NCBI GenBank assembly: GCA_965278995.1
Contig: OZ257136.1
Coordinates: 5,518,001-5,582,000, forward strand
DNA from: JADJYF01 sp965278995
GTDB lineage: Bacteria > Pseudomonadota > Gammaproteobacteria > Ga0077536
Direction of reading: 5' to 3'
Length of the DNA: 64,000 nucleotides
Part shown: piece by piece, positions 34,384-42,568 of the stretch
How the letters are laid out: every line of letters begins with the position of its first letter
How positions within the stretch are numbered: the stretch's first letter is position 1
Program-made: the position numbers and the translations under genes
Notes under the pieces: generated by a model
Seen by the model: only the letters and a program-made list of their open reading frames with translations
Databases searched by the model: none
What the model was told of the DNA's origin: nothing

Positions 34384-35364
34384 ATGTCACGTGACCTGGG
34401 GCGCATGCTTACAGGCTTGCGCGAGTATCTCGGCTGCGGTGCTGCGCTAACGTCGATCACGGCGCTTTCCACCGGTCATTCCAACGAAACCTATCAGCTC
34501 GAAGGCATCAACCGCATACTGCGCATGCCGCCATCGAAGGAAGGCTTGCTGCCGCCTTATGACATGGCGGCCCAGCATGCCGTGCTCGAAGCGATGGGCC
34601 GTCATCCCGACGGTCCGCCGGTGCCGGCAGTCTATGAGCTGTGCACGGATGCAGCCGTGATTGGCGATCCGTTCTTCATCATGGAATGCCTGGCCGGCGA
34701 GGCGTTCGAGTACGTGACGCCGGAGTGGCTGAAAGCGGCGCCATCGTCCATGCTCGACGCGATGTGCGCGCAGTGGATCGGAGCCGTAGCAGCTGTTCAC
34801 CGGCTGCCCGTCACCGCCATGCCGGCGCGCCATCGCAGCGTGGTGGAGGAAGGCCAGCATTGGCTGAATGTCGCTCGTGGTGCTGAAGCGCCAGCCGAAT
34901 TGATTGCGGTGCTTGAAGATCTAGTCGCCCATCCGCCCCGCCCGTCAGGCCCGCCAAGCCCGATACATGGCGATCCCAAGCACGGCAATACGTTATGGAG
35001 TCACGACGGTCGTCTGCTCGCTCTGCTCGATTGGGAAATGGCCGGTATCAGCGATCCGCTGCTCGATCTCGGCTATATCCTTCAATTCTACGATCAGGGC
35101 GAGGCGGCGCTGGGAGCGGCCGGTTACGAACTGCCGGGCTGGTGGTCGCGCAGCCGCACTATCGACGAATGGCAGCACATGACCGCGCGTTCGGTGGTCG
35201 ACCTGCATCGCTACGAGGCGCTTGCAGTCGCGAAAGTCGCGGCTATCATCGCGCTCGGCGTCTATCTCTATACCTCGGGTCGGGCGCCAGACCCGCGGTT
35301 TGCCGCCTGGGCCGCCATCGTGCCGCCTTATGTGGCGCTGGCGCGGCGCTGTGCAGAGGGCTGA
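34384..35364 (+). CDS. APH-fold phosphotransferase
   Basis: A 326-residue aminoglycoside phosphotransferase/choline kinase-like protein. The HGDPKHGN loop (H195 on) with the catalytic aspartate, and LLALLDWEMAGISDP with the metal-binding DWE (D216), are the standard motifs. The family includes N-domains of ACAD10/11 that phosphorylate hydroxyacyl-CoA, and others that phosphorylate alcohols or amino sugars. Six bases after the CrtC-like gene, it is in the same transcript. In this setting an alcohol or hydroxy-acyl-CoA kinase fits well; antibiotic resistance is less likely. Confidence 0.87.
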   Translation: MSRDLGRMLTGLREYLGCGAALTSITALSTGHSNETYQLEGINRILRMPPSKEGLLPPYDMAAQHAVLEAMGRHPDGPPVPAVYELCTDAAVIGDPFFIMECLAGEAFEYVTPEWLKAAPSSMLDAMCAQWIGAVAAVHRLPVTAMPARHRSVVEEGQHWLNVARGAEAPAELIAVLEDLVAHPPRPSGPPSPIHGDPKHGNTLWSHDGRLLALLDWEMAGISDPLLDLGYILQFYDQGEAALGAAGYELPGWWSRSRTIDEWQHMTARSVVDLHRYEALAVAKVAAIIALGVYLYTSGRAPDPRFAAWAAIVPPYVALARRCAEG

Positions 35365-35374
35365 AAAGTAGTTC

Positions 35375-36202
35375 ATGAAGGCAACTCTCCAACCCCTGCA
35401 GAAACCGTTCTTGAAATGGCCCGGCGGCAAAATCAGAGTCGTGCCCAAGCTGCTCGAAGTGCTGCCTGCCGGGCAACGTCTGATTGAACCTTTCGTCGGC
35501 TCCGGCGCAGTGTTCCTGAATACCGACTACAAACGTTATCTGTTGGCCGATACCAACCAGGATCTCATCAATCTATTTGGCCATATTACGGCGGAAGGCG
35601 CGGCGTTCATCAATTATTGCCGGCCATGGTTCGGCCCTCTGTTCAATCGCGAAGACGTATTTTATGCGATGCGCGAGTTGTTCAATGCGGCGACAGACTC
35701 AAGGCTGCGCGCCGCCCTGTTCCTGTATCTCAACAAGCATTGTTTCAACGGGCTCGTGCGTTTCAACAACAAGGGCCTGTTCAATTCGCCGTTTGGCAAG
35801 TTCATCGATCCCGGCTTTCCGGAACGGGCCTTGTTGTCCTTCGTGGAACGCGTGCACTCGGCCGAATTCGCCTGTCAGGATTTCACGGTGACGATGAAAG
35901 CGGCGCGACGCGGCGACGTGGTGTATTGCGATCCTCCTTATGTGCCATTGACAACGACTGCAAATTTCACAAAATTCGGTCGCAAGGATTTCGGGCAGGA
36001 CGAGCAGCTCGAACTGGTTCGATTGGCGCGCTGGCTGGCCACGAAAGGTGTGCCGGTCGTCATCTCCAATCACGATACGGACTTCGTGACGCGCGAATAT
36101 GCAGGCGCGGAAATGAACCGGATCTCGGTCCGGCGCAATATCAGTCGCGACGGTGCGACGCGCGGTGACGTGGCTGAAATCGTCGCAGTGTTCCGACCAT
36201 GA
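35375..36202 (+). CDS. dam: DNA adenine methylase (Dam family, GATC)
   Basis: A 275-residue D12-class N6-adenine methyltransferase. Motif X is PFLKWPGGK (11-19), motif I FVGSGAVFLN (40-49), and motif IV DPPY (186-189). Dam methylates GATC sites and affects mismatch repair and replication timing in gammaproteobacteria; orphan copies are also found in phages. No cognate restriction enzyme is found beside it, so it is a housekeeping-type or orphan Dam. It follows the APH gene by 10 bases and is likely translated from the same mRNA. Confidence 0.92.
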   Translation: MKATLQPLQKPFLKWPGGKIRVVPKLLEVLPAGQRLIEPFVGSGAVFLNTDYKRYLLADTNQDLINLFGHITAEGAAFINYCRPWFGPLFNREDVFYAMRELFNAATDSRLRAALFLYLNKHCFNGLVRFNNKGLFNSPFGKFIDPGFPERALLSFVERVHSAEFACQDFTVTMKAARRGDVVYCDPPYVPLTTTANFTKFGRKDFGQDEQLELVRLARWLATKGVPVVISNHDTDFVTREYAGAEMNRISVRRNISRDGATRGDVAEIVAVFRP

Positions 36203-36232
36203 CTACCGACGCGGTTTTATCCTTCTCATAGG

Positions 36233-36367
36233 CTACAGTGGCTGCCGCCCTGTTTTGGGACCGGTCTCGCGGCGCCGCACCACGATGGACGACAAGCATT
36301 GGGCGATGACTCGCGTTCCATCGGTCTCAACGGGGATCTGGTAGGGCATGATCTTTGCGTCCGCCAT
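36233..36367 (-). CDS. Possible 44-residue small protein
   Basis: In the gap between dam and the next gene, the minus strand reads ATG 36367 to TAG 36233 with MADAKIMPYQIPV..., 44 residues. GC-rich third positions and the sequence VVRRRETG look like a true coding frame rather than a shadow, since no gene overlaps it. No clear Shine-Dalgarno motif stands upstream and no family is recognised. It converges with dam. Confidence 0.35.
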   Translation of the reverse strand: MADAKIMPYQIPVETDGTRVIAQCLSSIVVRRRETGPKTGRQPL

Positions 36368-36403
36368 TCAAGCCAGTATTTCGGGCCAGATGGAGGATGA
36401 CTG

Positions 36404-37804
36404 ATGAATGCGCACCCCGTCGTACCCAGGGACAAAGCTCTGAAGGTCAATTTGGACCCTCGTCATTACGGCACCTTCGCCGAAATCGGTGCAGGTCAGG
36501 AAGTCGTACGCTGGTTCTTTCAAGCTGGCGGGGCGGCAGGCACCATCGCCAAGAGCATTTCAGCCTATGACATGAAGGTCAGCGACGCCATCTACGGCAG
36601 CTGTGCACGCTACGTGTGTCGCGAACGCCTCCAGGCCATGCTCGACTGCGAGCAGCGCTTGAATCTGGAACGTCTTGGCGCGATCCGCGGTGAGAACACC
36701 ACTTTTTTCGCGTTCGCAGACACCGTCTCTGCGCGCAACTTTCGCGGCAACAATGAGTGCCACGGCTGGATGGGGATCCAATTCCAGGCCCAGCCGGGTA
36801 GCGACAACAGCCAGATCATCATTCATGTACGCATGCTGGATATCGAAAACGCTCTGCAACAGGAAGCGCTCGGCATCGTCGGTATGAATCTGGTCTATGG
36901 CGCATGTTTTCTGTATGACCAGCCGGAAAAGCTGCTCGAGTCGCTGCTCGATGGACTGAGTACGAATCGGATTGAAATCGATCTGATCGAGTTTCTCGGC
37001 GACGCTTTTCGCTCTGTCGACAACCGCGTCATGAGTCTGCGGCTGGTTCAACTGGGGTTGACCGGTGCCGCGATGTTCTCCGCCGAAGGTAAAGTACTGC
37101 AGCCATCCGAAGTGCTGTACAAGAAGCCGGTACTTGTCGAGCGCGGCAGGTTTCGCCCTGTTACCTACGTCAACCTCGACTTGGCGGCGACGGCGCTCGC
37201 ACGCTTCGAACGCGAATCGGATGACGTCGCAGCGGGCGAGACGATATCGATCATGGAAATTACCATGGGCAATCTGATGGCACAGGGCGAAGTCGACCTG
37301 AACGACTTCATCAGCCGTGCCGATGTGCTTGCGACTACCGGGCACACGGTCATGATTTCGGATTTCGTCGAATACTATCGCCTCGCGGCCTATCTGTTCC
37401 GCTACACCACGCGACCGATAGGTCTGGCGATGGGCGCAATGAATCTGCGCGAAATCTTCAACGAAATGCACTATACGGATCTGGAAGGAGGCATTCTTGA
37501 GAGCTTCGGTCGGCTGTTCAAGAACAATCTCAAACTGCTCATTTATCCGTATATCGACCAGAGTACCAAGGAACTCATCACGCTCGATAAGCTGCAGGTC
37601 GAGCCTTCGCTACGGCAACTTTTCGGCTATCTCGTCGATCGCCGCTGCATCGTGCAGTTGACGGAATTCAATCACACTTATCTCAACATCTACTCCCCTG
37701 ACGTGTTGAGCAAAATCAGCGCAACGAACACGGAGTGGGAGTCGATGGTACCGCCGAAAGTGGCGGCGGCGATCAAGTCACATAGGTTGTTTGGTTACGC
37801 TTGA
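36404..37804 (+). CDS. Conserved cytosolic protein of unknown function (466 residues)
   Basis: A 466-residue protein with no signal peptide. From its first residues it contains a strikingly conserved signature, DPRHYGTFAEIGAGQEV, RWFFQAGGAAGTIAKSISAYDM, DAIYG and later NECHGWMG and LQPSEVLYKKPVL (given in pieces). I recognise this as a family widespread in cyanobacteria and proteobacteria, but its function is not known to me; database labels such as receptor or transferase may be unreliable. It starts about 200 bases after dam and runs towards a convergent cupin. Confidence 0.72.
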   Translation: MNAHPVVPRDKALKVNLDPRHYGTFAEIGAGQEVVRWFFQAGGAAGTIAKSISAYDMKVSDAIYGSCARYVCRERLQAMLDCEQRLNLERLGAIRGENTTFFAFADTVSARNFRGNNECHGWMGIQFQAQPGSDNSQIIIHVRMLDIENALQQEALGIVGMNLVYGACFLYDQPEKLLESLLDGLSTNRIEIDLIEFLGDAFRSVDNRVMSLRLVQLGLTGAAMFSAEGKVLQPSEVLYKKPVLVERGRFRPVTYVNLDLAATALARFERESDDVAAGETISIMEITMGNLMAQGEVDLNDFISRADVLATTGHTVMISDFVEYYRLAAYLFRYTTRPIGLAMGAMNLREIFNEMHYTDLEGGILESFGRLFKNNLKLLIYPYIDQSTKELITLDKLQVEPSLRQLFGYLVDRRCIVQLTEFNHTYLNIYSPDVLSKISATNTEWESMVPPKVAAAIKSHRLFGYA

Positions 37805-37845
37805 GCGCAGCCGTTGCGCGGCCAGTCGACCGCTCGGGCAGTCCG

Positions 37846-38289
37846 TTACGCGGCCTGCGCTTGTCGACCTGCTTTATGCAAGTCGACGAGGTCCTGCATG
37901 CTGATCGTGCCTATCAGGTTCTGGTCGTCATCGAGCAACTCGTACAGGACGCCATCTCCGCGGATGCTGAAAGCGATGATGACATCCTGATCGCCGCCCC
38001 CTTCACGATGCGGGTCGTTGTTTGGCGGGCTGGAGGTCATGCTGCCGACATGGCGGACCTCCTTGATGTCGCCATTCGGATGATAGAGCCGATGCTCACC
38101 CTGAATGACAAAGGTATTGTTGTGTGCGAGATGGCGGTGTAGCAGGATTTTCTCGTTCGCAGCAAACCTGAACAGTACATCGGCAATCTTGTTCTTTTCG
38201 TCGATGTCCAGAATTTGAAAGTGCAGGTGCGGGAAATCACCGAGACGTTGCCACCGGATATTGCGGTCGTCGAACGTGAAGGCCGTCAT
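37846..38289 (-). CDS. Cupin-fold protein
   Basis: A 147-residue protein of the RmlC-like cupin fold: the first motif includes ILLHRHLAHNNTFVIQGEH (HRHxxHNNxFVIxGEH) and the second is HVGSMTSSPPNNDPHREGGGDQDVI. Several histidines (HRH, then DPH) could form a metal site. AAAGGAA precedes the start. It might be a sensor or a regulatory partner of the following genes but is only separated by 41 bases from the convergent 466-residue protein gene. Function unknown. Confidence 0.78.
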   Translation of the reverse strand: MTAFTFDDRNIRWQRLGDFPHLHFQILDIDEKNKIADVLFRFAANEKILLHRHLAHNNTFVIQGEHRLYHPNGDIKEVRHVGSMTSSPPNNDPHREGGGDQDVIIAFSIRGDGVLYELLDDDQNLIGTISMQDLVDLHKAGRQAQAA

Positions 38290-38478
38290 GTCGTTTCCTT
38301 TGGTAAGTTGAGCAGGGCGGAACGGGGCTCATCGTGACTGACAGTAAGCGGCTCGGCAAGGGCGAAATTCCCCAGTCGGCCAGGCAAAATGCACTTCCCC
38401 ATGTGCGTGCGCACAAAATGGCGGGCTCAGTGTCACAATGACCGCTTCCACCCGGCGAAATTGTCCATAAAGATCTGT

Positions 38479-39093
38479 ATGCCCACCACCGACGACATTG
38501 CTGCACGGACCATCGGCCACTACCAGACGCACGCTGAATCCTATCAGGCCGGTACGTGTGACCACGACGTCAGCCAGAATATCGCAGCGCTGCTCGATGC
38601 CATCACGGGCGAGCCGCCTTTCGATATTCTCGATCTCGGCTGCGGACCCGGGCGCGATTTGAAGACGTTCACCGAGAGCGGGCATCGCGCCATTGGTCTC
38701 GACGGCGCGCCGCGTTTCGTCGCCATGGCGCGTGCCCACAGCGGCTGCGAGGTGTGGCAGCAGGACATCCTGGCACTGGCTCTGCCGGCGGCGCGCTTCG
38801 ACGGGGTGTTCGCCAACGCCGTGCTGTTTCATCTGCCGAGTGTCGCGCTACCGAGAGTACTGGGCGCCCTGCACACGACACTGCGCGAGAACGGCGTGCT
38901 GTTCACGTCCAATCCGCGCGGACAGAACCAGGAGGGCTGGTTTGGTGAGCGTTATGCGCACTACTGCGATCTGTCACGGTGGCGCGTGCTGTTGACTGAA
39001 AACGGATTCGAAGAACTGAATCACTACTACCGACCGCCTGGTCTGCCTTGCGACCAACAACCGTGGCTGGCGAGCGTGTGGCGGCGGCAGTGA
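38479..39093 (+). CDS. Class I SAM-dependent methyltransferase
   Basis: From ATG 38479 the product has 204 residues; the frame is open further upstream to 38389 but the family-like residues begin here (TIGHYQTHAESYQAG). Motif I DLGCGPGRDL lies at about residues 55-64, followed by IGLDGAPRF (acidic residue for SAM ribose). It belongs to the UbiE-like small-molecule group. Substrate unknown; no neighbour defines it. Confidence 0.85.
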   Translation: MPTTDDIAARTIGHYQTHAESYQAGTCDHDVSQNIAALLDAITGEPPFDILDLGCGPGRDLKTFTESGHRAIGLDGAPRFVAMARAHSGCEVWQQDILALALPAARFDGVFANAVLFHLPSVALPRVLGALHTTLRENGVLFTSNPRGQNQEGWFGERYAHYCDLSRWRVLLTENGFEELNHYYRPPGLPCDQQPWLASVWRRQ

Positions 39094-39097
39094 CTGT

Positions 39098-39129
39098 ACG
39101 ATATATGACCGTTGGCTATCGACGATATA
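39098..39129. promoter_or_regulatory. Direct repeat ACGATATA upstream of the ABM gene
   Basis: ACGATATA occurs at 39098-39105 and 39122-39129, 24 bases apart (just over two helical turns), in the 88-base gap before the ABM gene. This may be a regulator-binding site or part of the promoter; no regulator is identified. Confidence 0.35.
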
Positions 39130-39181
39130 CTGATTCAGTCAGCGCCGTCGTGCGCGAAATTCAGAACGGGAGTAGCAGCCG

Positions 39182-39475
39182 ATGTCTTGCCAAGTGATCC
39201 TGGAATTCAATGTCAAGAACGAATCGATTGAAGCAGCGCGAAGCTGGTTGAAGCGCATTTTGCCCGACACCCGCTCGTTCGACGGCTGTATCAGTATTGC
39301 CGTAGTTCAGAATCAGGATGACCCGACCGGCCTGGTCGTGCTGGAACAGTGGAATTCCCGGCAGCACTACGAACGCTACCTGCAGTGGCGTACCGAGACC
39401 GGTGTACTCAATGAACTCGTCTCGATGCTCGCTGGCGAGCCGAAGTTCAGGTTCCTCGATCACTTCGGCGTCTGA
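39182..39475 (+). CDS. ABM-domain (YgiN-like) monooxygenase
   Basis: A 97-residue ferredoxin-like alpha-beta protein of the antibiotic-biosynthesis monooxygenase (ABM) fold: LEFNVKNESIEAARSWLKRIL, FDGCISIAV, LVVLEQWNSRQHYERYL and a LDHFGV tail. Members are cofactor-free oxygenases acting on quinols or flavin-bound substrates. Its stop lies 12 bases from the convergent acyl-CoA ligase gene. Confidence 0.85.
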   Translation: MSCQVILEFNVKNESIEAARSWLKRILPDTRSFDGCISIAVVQNQDDPTGLVVLEQWNSRQHYERYLQWRTETGVLNELVSMLAGEPKFRFLDHFGV

Positions 39476-39487
39476 GCGCGCATGCGG

Positions 39488-41038
39488 TCAGACTATCCGG
39501 CTGCGCTTGTCGCCCCAATAGCGATCGCGCAGCACGCGCTTGTACAATTTGCCGGTCGGCAGTCTCGGCAGCTCCGCTTCGAAATCGATCGAGCGCGGAC
39601 ATTTGAGATGCGCCAGATGCTGCCGGCAGAATGCGATCAGTTCGGCGGCTAGCGTCTCGTCACCTGCAATACCGGGCTCCGTCTGCACGACGGCCTTGAC
39701 CTCTTCGCCGAGGTCTTCGTTCGGCACGCCGAACACTGCCGCATCTGCAACCTTGGGGTGGGTGATCAGCAGGTTTTCGCATTCCTGCGGATAGATGTTC
39801 ACGCCGCCGGAAATAATCATGTAGGTCTTGCGATCGGTCAGGTATAGAAAGCCATCGTCATCGACATAGCCGATGTCGTTCACTGTGCTCATGGAACCGT
39901 CGGGTGAGCGGGCTTCGGATGTTCTTGCCGGGTCGTTGAAATATTCGAACGGCGTGGCAGTCTTGAACCAGATGGTACCGGGTGTTCCGCTGGCACAAGG
40001 GTTCATGTCGTCATCCAGGATCCGGAGCTCGCCGAGCCGTACGCGGCCGACAGTTCCCGGATGCGCCAGCCATTCAGCGGTATCACAGGCAGTGAAACCC
40101 AGTCCTTCAGTCGCGCCGTAGTACTCGTGCAGGATGGGTCCCCACCAGTCGATCATGTCGCGCTTGACCTGCTCGGGGCAGGGCGCGGCAGCATGAACGA
40201 TGGCTTCGAGGGAACGGATGTCATAGCGCGCTCTTATTGTCGCAGGCAGCCGCAGCAATCGAGTGAACATGGTCGGCACGAGTTGGCTGTGGGTGACGCC
40301 ATGGCGTTCGACGAGGCGCAAATATTCCTCAGCATCGAATCGTTCCATGATGATGCATGCACTTGCACTGCGAATGGCGAGGTTGAGTGCCGTCTGCGGC
40401 GCGGAGTGATAGAGCGGAGCCGGCGACAGATAGACCATGCCCTCGCGGTACTGCCATAACTTACTCAGGAATTGCATATAAGGGGTCATTTCCGCCGGTA
40501 GCAGCCCTGCCAACGGCTTCAGGATGCCCTTGGGGCGCCCGGTGGTACCCGACGAGTACAACATCGGGCGACCGGCGGACTCATCGTCTATTGGTGTGGT
40601 CGGAAATGGCGCGACAGCCTGGTCAAAATCGATACAGGGTCCATCATTGCCGCTGCTGCCGATGACAAGATGTACGCGAACCCCGGGACATTGTCGCACC
40701 GCCTCGATAGCGACTTCGCATCGGTCACGCGAGGTAATCAGGACCTCGGACTGGCTGTCGTTGATAATGAAGGCAAGCTCATCGGCGGTCAGATAGGAAT
40801 TGACGCAGGTGTAATACAAACCGGCACGCTCGCCGGCGGCGCACACTATCGGGTAATACGCATTGTTTTCCATGAAGATGGCGTAGTGCGCGCCGCTGCT
40901 GAGGCCATGACTGCGGAAGCAGTGCGCAAGCTGATTGGCGCGTGCCTCGAATTCGCCGTAAGTGACCACGACACCGGAGCGCGCCATGCTGAAGCACGGC
41001 ATATCCGGGCGCTCTTGCGCGTTTCTGCGTGCGTACAA
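39488..41038 (-). CDS. Acyl-CoA synthetase (AMP-forming, ANL superfamily)
   Basis: A 516-residue AMP-forming ligase. The phosphate loop MLYSSGTTGRPKGI, the YGATEG aromatic/acid motif and the C-domain hinge region DIGYVDDDGFLYLTDRK are all intact, and the CoA-binding lysine region near the end (PTGKLYKR) is present. It activates a carboxylate as a CoA ester. It is the last gene of the P450, LLM, KstD-like, ligase operon, so it probably activates a carboxylic acid made by that route. Confidence 0.92.
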   Translation of the reverse strand: MYARRNAQERPDMPCFSMARSGVVVTYGEFEARANQLAHCFRSHGLSSGAHYAIFMENNAYYPIVCAAGERAGLYYTCVNSYLTADELAFIINDSQSEVLITSRDRCEVAIEAVRQCPGVRVHLVIGSSGNDGPCIDFDQAVAPFPTTPIDDESAGRPMLYSSGTTGRPKGILKPLAGLLPAEMTPYMQFLSKLWQYREGMVYLSPAPLYHSAPQTALNLAIRSASACIIMERFDAEEYLRLVERHGVTHSQLVPTMFTRLLRLPATIRARYDIRSLEAIVHAAAPCPEQVKRDMIDWWGPILHEYYGATEGLGFTACDTAEWLAHPGTVGRVRLGELRILDDDMNPCASGTPGTIWFKTATPFEYFNDPARTSEARSPDGSMSTVNDIGYVDDDGFLYLTDRKTYMIISGGVNIYPQECENLLITHPKVADAAVFGVPNEDLGEEVKAVVQTEPGIAGDETLAAELIAFCRQHLAHLKCPRSIDFEAELPRLPTGKLYKRVLRDRYWGDKRSRIV

Positions 41039-41064
41039 TGGCGCTTATCCAGTGGCTTGCGTTG

Positions 41065-42558
41065 CTACTGCCGATAAGTTGAGTGCTGCCGCGTTTCGGT
41101 CTCGCGACGAGTGGCGGCGTCTCGACCTGCCTGTCGCCCGAAGAACGACCCCGTTGCCAGGCTCAATCCGCTCGCATAACTCATCCCGCTGGTCGGTAGA
41201 TGGGCCGCGGTGCCACCCACTGCGTACAGCCCGCCGAGCGGGACGCCACTGGTGTTCAAGACTTCCCCGCATGGATTGGTGCGCAACCCGCCCAAGGTGA
41301 GATACAGATAGGTGGAGCGACTGAACGAGACATCGAACGCCGCGTACGGCGCTGCAGTGAGCGGTTTCACCCAGTCGGGATGTTTGTGGAATCGATGATC
41401 GGCTCCCGAATCGGCAGCGGTGTTGTACTCGGCCATCGTTCGTTGCAATGCACCTGTGGGCAACGCCAGACCTGCCTCCATCTCGGCGATGGTCTCCCAC
41501 CCATCGATAAGGCGGTGATGTGGAAATTCAAGTTCTGGATGGGCAAAGATGTCTGAATCGACGAGAAGGTAAGCAAGTTGGCCAGGCTGCTTCATGATGT
41601 GTGAGGCAGTGCGTCCGTGATAGCTGTCCTCGGCGACGAAACGCTCTCCGCGTGCGTTCACGAGTATGCCCTTGATGAGATCGGCCGGCGGATAGAACGA
41701 TGCCGTGCCGACGACACCATGCATTTCCTCGACTGCGCCACCGACTGACTGCCCGAGCAGGATCCCTGAGCCGTCGTTATAGGGAATACCGAAAGGTTCA
41801 GAAGTCGCGCTGAGTTCCGGAATATGCATGTCGACCATGTCCCGGTTGAAGCTGAAACCGCCGGCCGCGAGAATGACAGCGCGATTGGCCAGGATGTCGA
41901 GCGTTTGCCCGGCCTGACGGACTCGCACGCCTGTTACGTGCTCCGTTCCGTCGGTGATGAGCGCAGTCGCACGACCGTCGTAGAGCATGCGGATGCCGGC
42001 AAGTTCACATTGTCGGAACAGCGCGTTCATCGCTGCGCCGCCTGCACTATCCCCTTCGGCGGCCACGGCGTGTCCGCGTGGCACCGGGGAGGCCTGCTCG
42101 CGAAACGGCCACACCGATTCATTGCCTGTACTCATGAGGCATTCAGTGCTCATCAGGAACATTGCCTTGCCGTCGTAAGAGGTTCGTTCAAACGGGACGC
42201 CCTGCGCCTCGAGCCAGTTGAAATGCTCGACACTGCCGTCGCAAAAAGCACGCAGTGACGCCGTATCGGTGGGCTGAATTGTCGCCTGCAGATAGCGGAA
42301 CATATTATCGGCCGTGTCGGTGTGGCCGCAGGCGGTTTGTACCGGTGTGCCCCCACCTAGATAAAAAATCCCGCAGGAAATGGCGCTTGCGCCACCGCCG
42401 CCACTGGCCCTTTCGATTATCAGCACATCGGCGCCTGCCCGGCGCGCTTCAAGCGCCGCACAGGCACCAGCAATACCGTATCCGACGACCACGACATCCG
42501 CCCGCTCACTCCAGGTGGAGACCTCGTGCGACGAAACAGGTCGTGGGATCTCGATCAT
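41065..42558 (-). CDS. FAD-dependent dehydrogenase, 3-ketosteroid/fumarate-reductase-like
   Basis: A 497-residue flavoprotein. The N-terminal Rossmann motif GYGIAG and EARRAGADVLIIERA, a GGGGASAISCGIFYLGGG segment and the C-terminal GGLRTNPCGEVLNTSGVPLGGLYAVGG (given in parts) match the KstD/fumarate reductase flavoprotein subgroup. KstD enzymes introduce a double bond next to a ketone in steroids. The position between a P450/LLM pair and an acyl-CoA ligase suggests action on an alicyclic ketone, but steroid specificity is unproven. Confidence 0.88.
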   Translation of the reverse strand: MIEIPRPVSSHEVSTWSERADVVVVGYGIAGACAALEARRAGADVLIIERASGGGGASAISCGIFYLGGGTPVQTACGHTDTADNMFRYLQATIQPTDTASLRAFCDGSVEHFNWLEAQGVPFERTSYDGKAMFLMSTECLMSTGNESVWPFREQASPVPRGHAVAAEGDSAGGAAMNALFRQCELAGIRMLYDGRATALITDGTEHVTGVRVRQAGQTLDILANRAVILAAGGFSFNRDMVDMHIPELSATSEPFGIPYNDGSGILLGQSVGGAVEEMHGVVGTASFYPPADLIKGILVNARGERFVAEDSYHGRTASHIMKQPGQLAYLLVDSDIFAHPELEFPHHRLIDGWETIAEMEAGLALPTGALQRTMAEYNTAADSGADHRFHKHPDWVKPLTAAPYAAFDVSFSRSTYLYLTLGGLRTNPCGEVLNTSGVPLGGLYAVGGTAAHLPTSGMSYASGLSLATGSFFGRQAGRDAATRRETETRQHSTYRQ

Positions 42559-42568
42559 GGCGCGCCGG

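Noticed and set aside
34384..35364. APH-fold protein as an aminoglycoside resistance gene
   Set aside because: Genomic context is metabolic, and similar proteins in catabolic clusters act on other substrates.
35375..36202. Dam as part of a restriction-modification or defence system
   Set aside because: No endonuclease, nuclease, helicase or integrase is adjacent; the neighbours are metabolic genes.
36560..37471. A 303-codon minus-strand open frame inside the 466-residue protein gene
   Set aside because: Only the plus-strand frame shows conserved signatures and a plausible start.
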